From: Akebia trifoliata
Lineage: Eukaryota > Streptophyta > Magnoliopsida > Ranunculales > Lardizabalaceae
Direction: 5' to 3'
Assembly: GCA_017979445.1 (NCBI GenBank)
Contig: CM030715.1
Coordinates: 9,292,187-9,356,186, forward strand
Length of the DNA: 64,000 bases
Shown here: positions 23,101 to 34,629 of the stretch, piece by piece
Layout: the number at the start of each line of letters is the position of its first letter
How positions within the stretch are numbered: the stretch's first letter is position 1
Notes under the pieces: generated by a model
The model's input: only the letters and a program-made list of their open reading frames with translations
Databases searched by the model: none
Told to the model about the DNA's origin: nothing
Made by a program: the position numbers and the translations under genes

Positions 23101-23760
23101 AATTAATAGGATTTTTTAAGTTCTTATAAATCTAAGCCCGAGAAACGTGATTTAGTAAGTTCGAGCCCGAGAAACGAGACTCCAACTTTTTTTGAATCAT
23201 AGAATGAATAGGATTGTTTAAGTTCCTATACATCTAAGCCCGAGAAACGTGGCTTAGTAAGTTCAAATCCAAAAAATAAGACTCCAACTTTTTTTGAATC
23301 ATAGAATGAATTAGTAGGATTATTTAAGTTCCTATAAATCTGAGCCCGAGAAACATGTCATAGTAAGTTCAAGTTCGAGAAACGAGACTCCAACTTTTCT
23401 TGAATCATAAAATGAATAGGATTGTTTAAGTTCCTATAAATCTAAGACCGAGAAACGTGGCTTAGTAAATTCGAGTCTGAGAAACGAGACTCCAACTTTT
23501 TTTTTAATCATAGAATGAATTAACAGGATTGTTTAAGTTCCTGTAAACCTTAGCCCGAGAAGCGTGACTTTAATAAATTCGAGTCCGAGAAACGAGTCTC
23601 CAATTTTTTTGAATCATAGAATGAATTAATAGGATTGTTTAAGTTCCTTAGCCCGAGAAGCATGGCTACAATAGGCTCAAGTCCGATAAACGAGACTCAA
23701 ACTTTTTCGAACTCTAAAAAAGAATTTCAAATAGGATTTAACGAAGTTCCTACAATGTTA
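23101..23760 (+). repeat. 104-bp tandem array in the 3' UTR of A2
   Basis: Six imperfect copies are marked by AGGATT(G)TTTAAGTTCCT at 23108, 23210, 23316, 23418, 23525 and 23631, a spacing of 102-107 bases. Each holds two related CCGAGAAACG cores. Copy ends degrade after 23700. The other family-A elements carry different arrays at this place, so the 3' UTR array is element-specific. Confidence 0.9.
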
Positions 23761-24147
23761 TGACTCCAATTACCTCATTGTTCAACTTTGCAATGATTGC
23801 TTTCATTGCATAAGCACATTTCAATTTTGAATCATTATTGTCAGTGAAAAAAGATCTCTAGGACTTGACACATTTTTACTCAGTAAGTATTACACCATTG
23901 CACACACGTGCACTTTTGCATTAGTCAGGGAGAATTTTCTAAAATTTTAGGATCTGACATCGTAAGTGAGAGTTCAAGCTCGATGACTTGACAAACTTGT
24001 TCAGGGAGAGTTTTACCCTCAAGGATCCGAACATCCCGACGAATTATTAAATCATGTTGCAAAATGAACTGTCACTAGTTTTGGCATTCGGATATGGCAC
24101 TATCTACCGAAATAGATTTGCTATCTACTTTGCTTCAACCCTCTACC
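23761..24147 (+). other. Conserved 3' UTR of A2
   Basis: Matches A1 about 930-1327 and, inverted, A3 and A4 next to their 3' LTRs. Landmarks are GGATCCGAACATC and AAATGAACTGTCACTAG. Non-coding. Confidence 0.75.
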
Positions 24148-24160
24148 AAAGAGGGGCATC
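24148..24160 (+). other. Polypurine tract of A2
   Basis: AAAGAGGGGCATC lies directly before the 3' LTR. Confidence 0.9.
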
Positions 24161-25687
24161 TATAGACACCCCATTTTTGTACTCGCCTGATTAATCAACT
24201 CGTCAATCTGATTGCAACGGTTCCCAATGATGGATGTTTATTCTAATGCTTTATTTGGTTACCAGATATGTTTCAGAAATTCATATTAGGTATCTCAAAC
24301 TAACAACATTGTAGAAACCACGCTACGTTAGAAAAATATAACCTCAAAAACATAGAAATCATCATCTTGCAGACAAAAAGAAGATTTAGGGTAAAAATCA
24401 CTAAAAAAATACTCAAATTACCAAAATACCCCTAATCTCAAAACATCCCTAGAACCTACATTACACTTAGGAAAATCCTTTCAAATACATAAAATCACAA
24501 ATCGAAACCAAATAAACCATTTCGCTAATTTTCACAAAATTTGACAAAATTACGAAAATGTCCCTAATAAAGTTCACAACCATTTCGTACAAAAAATTTC
24601 ATAAATGACACAAACCAATATTCTAATTGAATTTCTTATGAAAAATTGATTCCAAAACATCTTGAAATATTGAAAAAACGACTTAAAACACAAAAAATCC
24701 TCTTTAAGGGCGAAACGATAATTTTATAATTTTAATAATTAAAATTTTTCGAAATTAATAATTAAATATTAATTAATGTAAAGTGAAATCCTAATTAAAA
24801 TTAAAGTCAATCAAGTAAGACTTAAGTCAAAATCCTAAATTCTAGTCAGTCAAATAAGACTTAAGTCAAAATCCTAAAATCAAGTCAATCAAGTAAAACT
24901 TAAGTCAAAACACTAAATCCTAGTCAATCAAGTGAGACATAAGTCAAAACCTTAATTAATCTAATAAGACCAAAGTCAAACCCTAATCCTAATAGAATTC
25001 TAATTAAACTCTAAAACTATCTAATAAAATAATTATAATTAAACTCTAACTCTATCTAAAATAATTCTAATTAAATACTAACTTTATCTAAAAAGCACTA
25101 AAAAATATATATAAATAAGGGCTTCTACAACCTATTTTCGTATCAAAAAATAAACCCTAGAAAAAGTAGGTCAAAAAGCTTTCCTAGCCTCCCATAAATC
25201 CTAATTTTGAAGTCCTAACTCCTTACCTAACATCCATACCCCAACTTTAGTTCAAAAAACACCCAGAAACTTTTCAAAAACACCTAGAAATCCAGAAAAA
25301 AGTCAGAAAATTCAAATCTAAGAAAAAAGTACTTCGTCTTGGAGATCTGAAGTGAATCTAGTGACAGAACAAAGCAATGAATATTAATCAAGGGATCTCT
25401 CTGCCAGATTTGAGGGAATCAAAACCGTTGCGTTCGTAAAGGTAAATATTTTTATTTTTTTTATTATTTTGAAATTTTTAGCAATGTAGTTTTATTTGGA
25501 AAAAGTAGAGACCGACGTTTGCCGGGCGGGGTTGGTGCCTAACACCTTCCAACCTTGTAACGTGATCCCCGGACCCGTATTTTCTTTCGTAGAATAGTGT
25601 TATTTATCTTTTAAAGTCAGTGTTCGATTCCTAAATCGTAATAACTAGGTGGTGACTCCCAAACCTCGCGGATCGAGGGCGCTTTCA
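24161..25687 (+). repeat. 3' LTR of A2
   Basis: 1,527 bp. It starts TATAGACACC, a G-to-A change from the TG terminus, and ends GGGCGCTTTCA. AGTAC follows. A TATAAATA motif lies at 25110-25117. The stem-loop at 25528-25556 is mismatched at its outer pairs (CCAACCTT), consistent with decay. Confidence 0.93.
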
Positions 25688-25692
25688 AGTAC

Positions 25693-26085
25693 AACCAAGG
25701 CAAATTAAACTTGAGCATCACCAAAGTTAAGGTTAAAATAAAAAATGGCCTAGCCATATGAATCAAACGACTAGGCTAGGTCTATGTTTGGCCATTTGGT
25801 TGGTACAGCCAAACAAAAACTAATATTTTTTTTATTAAGTCGGGTTTTCTTGGTTGGTTTGATTTGAGTCCACTTGATTGATCGAAATTCTTTCGATTTG
25901 ACCATCGATCTTAGATTCGAACAACACTGGGGCTTGTTCAATCAAATTGGGATGTCTACAAAAACTATGTTTTTTTTTATGACGGGGGTGTCTGAACTTA
26001 GGCCCAACTAAGGGGAACGAAAAAGCTTAGGTTGGAGCCAATGCATAAGGAGCCCACACATCATACGCACTAGGTAAGTGAGGGT
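25693..26085. other. Low-copy flank right of A2
   Basis: I see no open frame or terminal repeat. It is the continuation of 3713-4335 once A2 is removed. The last eight bases, GTGAGGGT (26078-26085), are the target-site duplication of the next element. Confidence 0.5.
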
Positions 26086-26312
26086 CATGGTTTTTAAACT
26101 CGTCCGAGACCGAGACATATCACCTGAGTTAACTCGGAATCTAAGCTGAAAGAAACCAACTCACAAAGTCATTTTTTGACCGAGATTTATGATTCACGTT
26201 CATTTTTTTATTTGACTCACAAGATGTCTCAAACATATTGGAAAACTCGTCCAAAACGACTCGGTATCGATCCTAGATGAGACGAGACGAAATACCAAGT
26301 TTAAAAATCATG
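26086..26312. mobile_element. hAT-type MITE with 8-bp target-site duplication
   Basis: A 227-bp element with imperfect terminal inverted repeats: CATGGTTTTTAAACTCG on the left and, read inward on the other strand, CATGATTTTTAAACTTG on the right. GTGAGGGT flanks it exactly on both sides (26078-26085, 26313-26320). An 8-bp duplication is the hallmark of hAT transposition. The interior has further partly complementary stretches (CTCGTCCGAGACCGAGAC and its counterpart) and no reading frame. It would depend on a transposase made elsewhere. Confidence 0.85.
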
Positions 26313-26320
26313 GTGAGGGT

Positions 26321-26931
26321 GCTCCTTTGCGGGTGACCCTAAGGAAGTACTGCTCATACTAGTTATCAAACTCACAATCTACGGACTCTCACTGCTTATT
26401 GGATCCGAAATTTCCATTGAACCACCTCCTCGGGGTTGTTTTAAAACTGTGTTAATATTAACATATATTTGAAGGGACCTAAATATTTTAGACCTCACAT
26501 CAGTCCACATACATGCTAAAAAGTAGTATGATTATAATCAACATCTAAGAGGGTAAGATTATTAGTTTCAAAAAGAAAAAGAAATGATTATTTGATTATT
26601 GAGATCATTTTTTTTAAATATATAATATAAGATTAACGTCAAGGGTCATGTCAACAATTTTATAACAAAGGAGTATCTCAAATATTCACCAAAACTTGGT
26701 GGGACAACTCTCATACAAAGATGATTTCTTTAAACTTTTAAACTCATTGTTGTAAGGGTAATTACGATAGTTACTTAAAAAATACTTCAAGTAGTCCTTT
26801 CTAGACTAATACATTGTAAAGTATGCCTTTAACAGTTCTTATTCTTTATTAGGGACTTTTTAGGTACATTTTTTTAAAAAGTAAGACTTTGTAGTCATTG
26901 TCCCTTTATTTAAAGACTGATGATAAAATGA
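26321..26931. other. Low-copy AT-rich DNA
   Basis: No gene, terminal repeat or similarity to the elements of this window is visible. Confidence 0.5.
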
Positions 26932-27078
26932 CTTGAAAAAACATACATGGTCTATACTTAGTTGACGTGGCAAGTGCATAGAACCGTAGACTTTTTCCTT
27001 GTGTATCCCGAAGAAAAAGATATATGGTTCAATGCACCTGTCACGTCAATTAAATACAGATTGAGTACGGTTTTTCGA
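26932..27078. mobile_element. Foldback (MITE-like) element of about 150 bp
   Basis: The two halves are imperfect inverted repeats of about 65-70 bases. The left arm reads GAAAAAACATAC then TTAGTTGACGTGG and GTGCATAGAACC. The right arm, on the opposite strand, reads GAAAAACCGTAC, TTAATTGACGTGA and GTGCATTGAACC. A small loop lies near 27010. I cannot set a convincing target-site duplication, so the family is unknown. Confidence 0.7.
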
Positions 27079-27220
27079 GTTAGATTAGCATGTCTCTTAT
27101 CTAAATTTAAAGAATCATGCTAGAGTGACCTCAAGATTGTACCACATATCGCACATCCTGACGTGTAAGCATGTAGGAACCATAGATGTTTTTACTCGTA
27201 TCTCGATGAAGGACATCTAT
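27079..27220. mobile_element. Half of a second foldback element, cut by B1
   Basis: From about 27140, GACGTGTAAGCATGTAGGAACCATAG and the following bases (in two words, GACGTG..AAGCATGTAG and GAACCATAGATG) resemble the left arm and centre of the foldback at 26932-27078, including the TATCTCGATGAAGGACAT-like loop. The similarity stops where the B1 LTR begins at 27221. The other half should lie right of B1, beyond the window. Confidence 0.5.
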
Positions 27221-28621
27221 TGTGGCACCCCGCCGAACGCTAACACAAATCCCCATGTCAGATCTCGAGGTATTATGTAACACCTCGAAATTTCGGCATG
27301 GTCTCCTCTGTTTATGTTAGCATTCCAAGGCGTTCAACCTGCACCTGATAACCGACATACAATCCTGCATACATATATAAAATATAATACTAACGGAAGC
27401 TTATATACGTCTAATAACATACGAAAGATCAGAGTGCGGAAGAATAACTAGAATACAGGATTATACAAAATTTCTCACTCTAACAGAAATCCTAACACTC
27501 AAGACAGAATCTATAAAACTATTTGAGGGAATTGACACCACTAGGGGGTAATAACCCCAATACTCACCAAGTGACGAACTCTGGCTGTCTATTTGACCCA
27601 CCAGATGATTCTCACTCGTGCTCTATATCTGCCTCGCCAAACTTCGGATCTGAAACTAAAAAATGGAGAAAGAAAGGGTGAGTAACAAAGGTTACCCAGT
27701 AGGGAAACAAACAATTTCTGCCAATAACCCCTCCTAACATGAACGAATAAGCATACTGAATCATTTTAAAATAGTCAAAGTTTTACAGAAGAAATTACGA
27801 TTAACTGGTACATATAGCCAAGGATGAACAACTAAACATTTTAAAACTCACATTACATCGATCAGCAGTACTCACTATAACATTATCTTTTTATACAAAT
27901 CTAATTGATCAAAGGGAAATAATAAACATGGATTTCATTTTATATATCAAAATAAACAACAGATACATAATACACAATGGTGGAGTATTGGAATTAGAGA
28001 GTTGGGATTCACGACTGGATCGCTCCCAGTCGGGACATAATGTTACAATTCTTCTCTGATTTTTAGTTTCTGATTTTGTGGCCGGTCGCTGCACTTACCA
28101 CGCTTGGTTGACCATTTATCCGACTCAGGCTGGCCGTTTGACGTGACCGTAAGCAATGGGTCTCTTTTCGATGTGTCAGAACGTTCGACTACTATAGATT
28201 GTTAGTGATCACTGACTAATCATCTTCGTCTATGCCTATCAGGCGTACATGTGATTCCCAAAGATACAAACCATTCGTATACGACCACCTTTACATTACA
28301 ACTTCACTGGTAAAGATAGAGAGGAATAAACCCGGATTCCAGTTGTGACTCCACTCTCATACGCGTCCCATACCACGTATGAGTTTGGTGGTCCCTACCG
28401 TACATCCCAGGATAGTACAACACTCCGGATGATATGATGCACTATCCCTTCCGGCATTCACAAACTCTTTAACAGCTCACAAAATAGGTACATATATATA
28501 TTATTTTCATTTGAAAACAAAAGAGAAATTAACAATACAAGGTTGAGACTAGATATCCAGTTTCCTACCATGCAAGTGTGGCCACCCGGCCTAAAATAAA
28601 TAACATAACAGAGCGCCTCGC
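27221..28621 (-). repeat. 3' LTR of B1, distal part
   Basis: Matches 62269-63670 almost base for base, from TGTGGCACCCCGCCGAACG to GAGCGCCTCGC. It is interrupted at 28622 by A4 and resumes at 40530. CTCGC (28617-28621) is the duplicated target. Short open frames such as 27909-28094 recur at 62958-63143 only because the LTRs match. Confidence 0.93.
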
Positions 28622-30393
28622 TGAAAGCGCCCTCGATCCGCGGGGTGCGCGGATCCGCTTTTGACCCTTGAGGTTTGGGAGTCGCCACCTAGTTATTACG
28701 GTCTAGGAACCGATCAATGACTCTAAACGGATAAAAACTAATCTAAAACCAAAAAAAACTGAATTCGGGGATCAAGTTACGGGGTTGGAAGGTGTTAGGC
28801 ACCAACCCCGCCCGGCCAAAGCCAGTCTCTACTAAAGTCCCAAGTAAATTACATTGCTAAAACCTAGATAAAAAAAATAAATAAAAATAAAAATTTACCT
28901 TTCCGATGACAAGGACTTGGTTCCCTCAGATCTGACAAAAAGAGCTCCTTGTACCGTGCTCCCTTGCTTCGTTCTGTTTCCGGATTTGACTTCGGATCTC
29001 CGAGGCAAGGTATCTCCTTGTTTTTGAATCTGAACTCTTCAAGTTCGTTGCGGATTTATGGGTGTTTTTAGAAGGCTTTTGGGTATTTTCTAGACTAAAA
29101 TTGAAGGAGGGATGTTAGTTAAGGAGTTGGGGCTCCAAAACTAGGGTTTCTGGGGGGCTAGGGGAGCTTCTAGACCTACTTCTCTTAAGGTTTATAATTT
29201 GATACGAAAATAGGGTGTGAGCACCTCTATTTATAGATATTTTTAGGGGTTGATTTGGGTAGAGTTAGTGTTTAATTAGAGATCTTTTAATTAGAGTTGT
29301 GTTTTAGTTAAAATTATTTTAGGTAGAATTGTGTTTTAATTAGAACTGTTTTAGGTAGAATTGTGTTTTAATTCAAATTGTTTTAGGTGGAATTGTTTTT
29401 TAGTTAGAACTCTATTAGATAGAGTTATTATTTAATTAGAATTCTATTATGACTTTTGGTCTTATTTGATTGACTTTTAATGTTTTGACTTTAGTCTTAA
29501 TTGATTGACTTTTAATATCTTGACTTTAGTCTTGCTTAATTGACTTTAATTTTGACTTCAGTCTCACTTGATTGACTTTAATACCTTGACTTCAGTCTTG
29601 CTTGATTTACTTTGATTTTTGGAGAACCCTCTTCCATTATTTCTTTAATTCTTTGGACCCCAAATGGAGGGGTCCTTAAAGAAATATCCCACGAACCCTC
29701 AACAATTTTGCCTGAGAGTCTGATTAATCGATTTTTTAGGTTCAAAATTTTAAATTAATTTCATTAATGTTTAAATTTAATTATTTAATGTTTTATTTAT
29801 TAATTTCGGAATTTTTTATCATGAAAATTGTGAAATTACCGTTTTGCCCCCGGAGAGGACTTTTCACGTTTTAAGTCGGTTTTTAATGTTCTAGGATGTT
29901 TTAGAATCGATTTTTCGTAAGGAATTCAATGAGAATGTTGTTTTGTGTCATTTATGAAAATTTTTATGTGAAATGATAGTGAACTTTATGAGGGCATTTT
30001 CGTAATTTTGTCAAATTCTGTTAAAATTGGTGAAATGATTTATTTGGTTCTGATTTGTTGTTTTATATGTTCGAGAGAGTTTTCCTAAGCGTAACGTAGG
30101 CTCTAGGGTTGTTTTGATGTCAGGGGTATTTTGGTAATTTAGTAATTTTTAGTGATTTTCATCGTGAAGCTTCTTTTTGGTCTACAAGATGATGATTTCT
30201 ATGTCTCTGGCGTCGTATTTTCCTAGCGTAGCGTGGTTTCTAAGGTTTTGTCAATTCGAGATACCTCATCCGGATTTCTGAAACAAATCTGGTAACAAAG
30301 TAAAGCAATGGAATACACATCCATCATTGGGAATCATTGCGATCGGGTTGACGAGTTGATTAATCAGGCGGATGCAAAAATGGGGTGTCTACA
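28622..30393 (-). repeat. 3' LTR of A4
   Basis: 1,772 bp, TGAAAGCGCC to GGTGTCTACA on the plus strand, next to the polypurine tract. It contains a TATAAATA motif on the minus strand at 29228-29235 and the stem-loop at 28781-28809 with intact arms. Confidence 0.95.
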
Positions 30394-30406
30394 GATGCCC
30401 CTCTTT
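30394..30406 (-). other. Polypurine tract of A4
   Basis: AAAGAGGGGCATC on the minus strand, directly before the 3' LTR. Confidence 0.9.
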
Positions 30407-30739
30407 GGCAGAGGGTTGAAGCAAACTAGATAGCAAATCTATTTTGGTAGATAGTGCGATATCTGAATGCCAAAGCTAGTGACAGTTCATTTTGCAACCT
30501 GATTTAGCAATTCGTCGGGGTGTTCGGATCCTTGAGGGTAAAGCTCTCCCCGAATTAAAAGATTGTCAGGTCCTTGAGCGCAAACTCTCACTGACAGTGT
30601 CAGATCCTTGAATTTTAGAGAATTCTCCCTGACTAAAAAGTGCAAGTGTGTGTACTGTGTGAAATTGAGTAAAACTCGAGAAAATTTGAATGATATTTGA
30701 GACAAATCTGAGCAAAAGTTAGGAGAAAGTTAAATGTCC
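30407..30739 (-). other. Conserved 3' UTR of A4
   Basis: Inverted match to A1 930-1327 and A2 23880-24147, and close match to A3 11447-11760. Non-coding; the open frame at 30487-30705 is incidental. Confidence 0.7.
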
Positions 30740-31645
30740 TACTCCACCTACTCTAGGTGAAAGAGTAATAAATTTATATTTTTTGAGAGTCTTACTCAGA
30801 GTGAAATAGTAATGCACCAAAAATTTTTTGGGAAGTTCTACTCTACCTACCTGGAGTGAAAGAGTAATGAACTTTTTTTTTTTTTTTGGAAGTTCTACTC
30901 TACCTACTCTGAGTGAAAGAGTAATGCACTAAATTTTTTTTTTTTTGGGAAGTTCTACTCTACCTACTCGGAGTGAAAGAGTAATGAACTAAGCTTTTTG
31001 AGAGTCCTACTCTACCTGCCCAGGGTGAAAGAGTAATGAACTAATTATTTTGGGAGTCCTACTCTACATACTCGGGGTGAAAGAGTAATGGACTTATTTT
31101 CTGGGAGTTTTACTCTACCTACTCGGGGTGAAAGAGTAATGAACTATTTTCGGGAGTTCTACTCTACCTACTCGGGGTGAAAGAGTAATGAACTATTTTC
31201 GGGAGTTCTACTCTACCTACTCAGGGTGAAAGAGTAATGAACTATTTTCGGGAGTTCTACTCTACCTACTCAGGGTGAAAAAGTAATGAACTATTTTTTC
31301 TGGGAGTTCTACTCTACCTACTCGGGGTGAAAGAGTAATGAACTATTTTCGGGAGTTCTACTCTACCTACTCGGGGTGAAAGAGTAATGAACTATTTTCG
31401 GGAGTTCTAATCTACCTACTCGGGGTGAAAGAGTAATGAACTACTTTTTCTGGGAGTCCTACTCTACCTACTCGGGGTGAAAGAGTAATGGACTAATTTC
31501 CTGGAGTTCTACTCTACATACTCGGGGTGAAAGAGTAATGAACTACTTTTTCTGGGAGTCCTACTCTACCTACTCGGGGTGAAAGAGTAATGGACTAATT
31601 TCCTGGAGTTCTACTCTACATACTCGGGGTGAAAGAGTAATGAAC
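30740..31645 (-). repeat. 51-bp tandem array in the 3' UTR of A4
   Basis: About 17 copies of the A1 unit, inverted: TCTACTCTACCTACTCGGGG then TGAAAGAGTAATGAACTA and a spacer such as TTTTCGGGAGT. Copies near 31130-31640 are almost identical, including a higher-order pair (31440-31520 and 31530-31640), while those near 30740-31000 are diverged. This gradient indicates local homogenisation or recent expansion at one end. Confidence 0.93.
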
Positions 31646-31659
31646 TATCTAAGTATAAT

Positions 31660-32372
31660 CTGAGAAAATCCCTCGGCGATATCTGACTAAGCATAATCCG
31701 AGAAAGCCCTCGGTGGCAACTGGCTGAGCATAATCTGAGCAAACCCTCGATGACATCTGGCTGGGCATAGTTCGAGCAAACCCTCGGCGGCATCTGAACA
31801 TAGTTCCGAGAAAGCCCTCGACGGCATCTGAGCATAATTCCGAGAAAGCCCTCGGCGACATCTGAGCATAATTCCGAGAAAGTCCTCGGCGGCATCTGAG
31901 CATAATTCCGAGAAAACCCTCGGCGGCATCTGAGCATAATTCCAAGAAAACCCTTGGCGGAGACTAAGCAAAATCCAAGATAACCCTTGGCGGAGACTGA
32001 GCAAAATCCAAGATAACCCTTGGCGGCAACTGAGCAAAATCCAAAATAACCCTTGGCGGAAACTGAGCAAAAATCCAAGATAACCCTTGGCAGCATCTGA
32101 GCAAAATCCAAGATAACCCTTGGTGGAAACTGAGCAAAATCCAAGATAACCCTTGGCGGCAACTGAGCAAAATCCAAGATAACCCTTGGCGGAAACTGAG
32201 CAAAAATCCAAGATAACCCTTGGCAGCATCTGAGCAAAATCCAAGATAACCCTTGGCGGAAACTGAGCAAAATCCAAGATACCCTTGGCGGCAATTGAGC
32301 AAAATCCAAGATAACCCTTGGCGGCAACTGAGCAAAATCCAAGATAACCCTTGGCGGAAACTGAGCAAAACT
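31660..32372 (-). repeat. 34-bp and 33-bp tandem arrays in the 3' UTR of A4
   Basis: The left part (to about 31945) has 34-base units with the core CCGAGAAAGCCCTCGG and GCATCTGAGCATAATT. The right part has 33-base units with CCAAGATAACCCTTGG and ACTGAGCAAAAT, as in A3. The two are versions of one ancestral unit. In both, the ends of the core are inverted repeats of five bases, CCGAG/CTCGG or CCAAG/CTTGG. The long open frames on the minus strand (31611-32474 and others) are translations of this repeat and are not genes. Confidence 0.93.
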
Positions 32373-33898
32373 GGCAGAGGAATGAATGAATTTTGAAAAA
32401 AACTGATTAGAACGAACCGGAGAACGAATAAATATGGAAGATAATGAATCTGGAAGAGAAATGATTGATTCCAAGAATGATTGAATCTGGAAAAGAATCT
32501 GGAGAACGAAAGAATGTTATATCTCCTATGTGAGATCCAAAATGCTTTTGTTTGAACCTCAATGATTTATCAAAAAGTTTTATGAATTTAAAACCTGAGT
32601 TTTTATTTCTCTTGAACCTCAAAAGTTTTTCGAAAAAACTGTTATCAAGAGGGTAACCTTAAGTTTGGGGTTCCAATTTTTTTTTTTTAGGATTAACATT
32701 GCTCGAAGACAAAATGCCTCTAGTTTGACAATGAACATTGCCTTGAAAATAATTGAACACATCGTGCGAAAAAAAATGCCCCTAGTATAAGGGGGAAAAG
32801 TTACATTAAAGAAAGAAAGAAAATGCCCCTTGTATGAAGGTTTGAAATAATTGATTATCACAAGCGCAATAAAGACTCAACTTTTTAATTTTGATTAATT
32901 TTATTAAAGGTTTTTGAGTCAGGCTCAAGAGTACAAAATTATTTCCTTTCGAGTTTCATCATAGAATTCACCCTTATCTCCTTTGGTTCACTTGGGAAAG
33001 TAAACATTTTCAGATCGATCGTAGACAAGATACTTGTGACTTCTGAGTCTATGCCTGGTTTAAGCTAAGTATTGAACTTGATTATTCGGACTTTTGATGT
33101 TTCAGCTTGGATTGCTCTCAGCTTAGGATTTTCTTCTGTTTTTCTTTATTGCTCTAATTTTTGCCTAGATCTCCTTTTCAGGTTTTCAATCTAGCGAGCT
33201 TGCTCTAGTTTTTGCCCAGATCGCCTTTTCAGGTTTTCGATCTAGCGAGCTCTTTTTTTTTTCTTTGCTCTGATTGTTGCCAAAGTTGTCCTTTCAGATT
33301 TTCAACCTTGCGAGCTTGCCTTAATTTTTGCCTAAGTCGCCCTTTTCGGGTTTTCAACTTAGCAGGCTTCATCATTTTTTATCTTCTTTTTCTCCTCTAC
33401 ACTTCTGAAGTTACTGTCTGATCATGCTTTGATATCTTCCTTGACTTCTCACACGGTACTTAGGAGGACTTTTATAGGTAGGCTTAGGACTGGGTATAAA
33501 AAAGAAAGGGATTTTGAGGCTCAAAAACCCAAATGCCCCTTGTGTGGCATTTCATTTAAACTTTTTTCTTGAATTTTCTTCCCCATTTTGGATGATATTT
33601 CTTTCTCTTTTGAATTTTTTTTTTGATTTTTTTTATTTTTTGTGGGGGGAAATAGATTTTTTTTATTTTGATGTGGTCGGGCCTGAAGTAACTTCTCAGG
33701 TTGCCTACGTACCCCAGAATTTTAGGATCAGACCAAGACGTAGTTCAAATCTTCCCTCCCCTAGGTTAGGTGATCGGGCTGAGAAAGAAAAAAAAGCATC
33801 ATTCATTTTTATTTTTTTTTTGAAAAGGCTGCAAAGGGTTGAGAAAGGAGATAATGAACTAGGTAGCAGGAAAATTGATTCGGCCAAAGATGGCCTCC
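32373..33898 (-). other. Conserved non-coding 3' region of A4
   Basis: Close match to 12301-13848 in A3, with the same four-unit TTTTCAGGTTTTC repeat at 33130-33370. No coding content is recognised; the open frames at 33212-33421 and 33514-33918 are on the opposite strand and have no family resemblance. Confidence 0.65.
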
Positions 33899-34625
33899 TT
33901 AAATGTAGTACCATTTGATCCGGTCAAGGTTGGTTGACTCTGGTAGTTCACTTCCATCATGATCTTGAAGTCTGACGACTTTTCCAGACAGTATTTCTTA
34001 ATGAATGAATTTCTCCAATTGGGTTCAGACTTTCTCCTATAGTCGAGGAGGAGTGTTCAATTTTGATAGTTAAATCCTTGACTTGTAAATGATGAGTTTG
34101 ACATTTTTGTCAAATGCACGAATGACTTTTCTTAGATAAGCTTGCACATGGTACAGGGCTTTAACTCGTTTTCTTCGATCAAGTTTAATTTTTCCTACTG
34201 CTGAAGAACCCAGTATGCTTCTGACAACTGACTTTCCATCAAGACCTTTAGAGATGGAATTTCCATTTCAACCAGCAAGACTGCTTCCATGCCATACATT
34301 AAGGAGTAGGGAGTGGCTCCAGTAGATGATCGAATTGAAGTTCGATATGTCCATAGCGTGAATGATAATTTTTCTGACCAATCTCGATGTGATTGTCACA
34401 TTTTCCTGATGATAGTCTTGAGACTCTTACTGACTGCTTCAACCGTTCCATTGATTTGAGAACGGTAGGGGGATGATTTGTGCTTCCGGATCTTCAACAT
34501 TAAACATAGAGTAATGATTTATGCTTTGAAGTACGACCCATTTAGTTCAAAAGGTACCCCCATATCGACTGATAATATATGATTTGAAACTCAAGATGTA
34601 GTGAGGATAGCACCGATACATTTTT
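33899..34625 (-). pseudogene. pol: Integrase remnant of A4
   Basis: Collinear with 13849-14645 in A3. On the minus strand it shows KHKSSPYRSQINGTVEAV, around the catalytic Glu of the integrase core, and TGATPYSLMYGMEAVLLVEM, a stretch strongly conserved in plant Ty3/Gypsy integrases. It is more eroded than A3 at the C-terminal GPF motif, where a deletion removes part of the tail, and at the central Asp motif. Multiple stops and frame changes. Confidence 0.82.
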
Positions 34626-34629
34626 ATAA

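Larger units (their letters stand above)
4336..25687 (+). mobile_element. Element A2: Tat/Ogre-like Ty3/Gypsy retrotransposon carrying nested A3
   Basis: A complete but decayed element on the plus strand: 5' LTR, tRNA-Arg primer-binding site, long leader with tandem repeats, broken gag, traces of pol, 3' UTR tandem repeats, polypurine tract and 3' LTR. Removing A3 (9694-19847 plus one copy of ACAGG) leaves about 11.2 kb. The flanks GGTAC/AGTAC are a target-site duplication with one mismatch. The two LTRs differ at many sites even in their first 150 bases, so this is one of the oldest insertions in the window. Protease, reverse transcriptase and RNase H are gone, so it could move only with help in trans. 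Confidence 0.9.

Noticed and set aside
25693..27220. Possible host gene or promoter in the only low-copy stretch
   Set aside because: I found no open frame, splice pattern or recognisable motif beyond the MITE and foldback elements.
27909..28094. Small gene conserved at two places (27909-28094 and 62958-63143)
   Set aside because: The two places are the two LTRs of B1, so the match is expected.
30740..31645. CRISPR array
   Set aside because: Repeats are regular, but the spacers are repeated and degenerate rather than unique, and the context is a plant retrotransposon 3' UTR.
31611..32474. Long minus-strand open frames (up to 287 codons) with 11-residue repeats such as LDFAQLPPRVI
   Set aside because: They are translations of the 33/34-base tandem array. 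The period is a multiple of three, so several frames stay open at once, and all give repetitive peptides. The same applies at 11844-12575.
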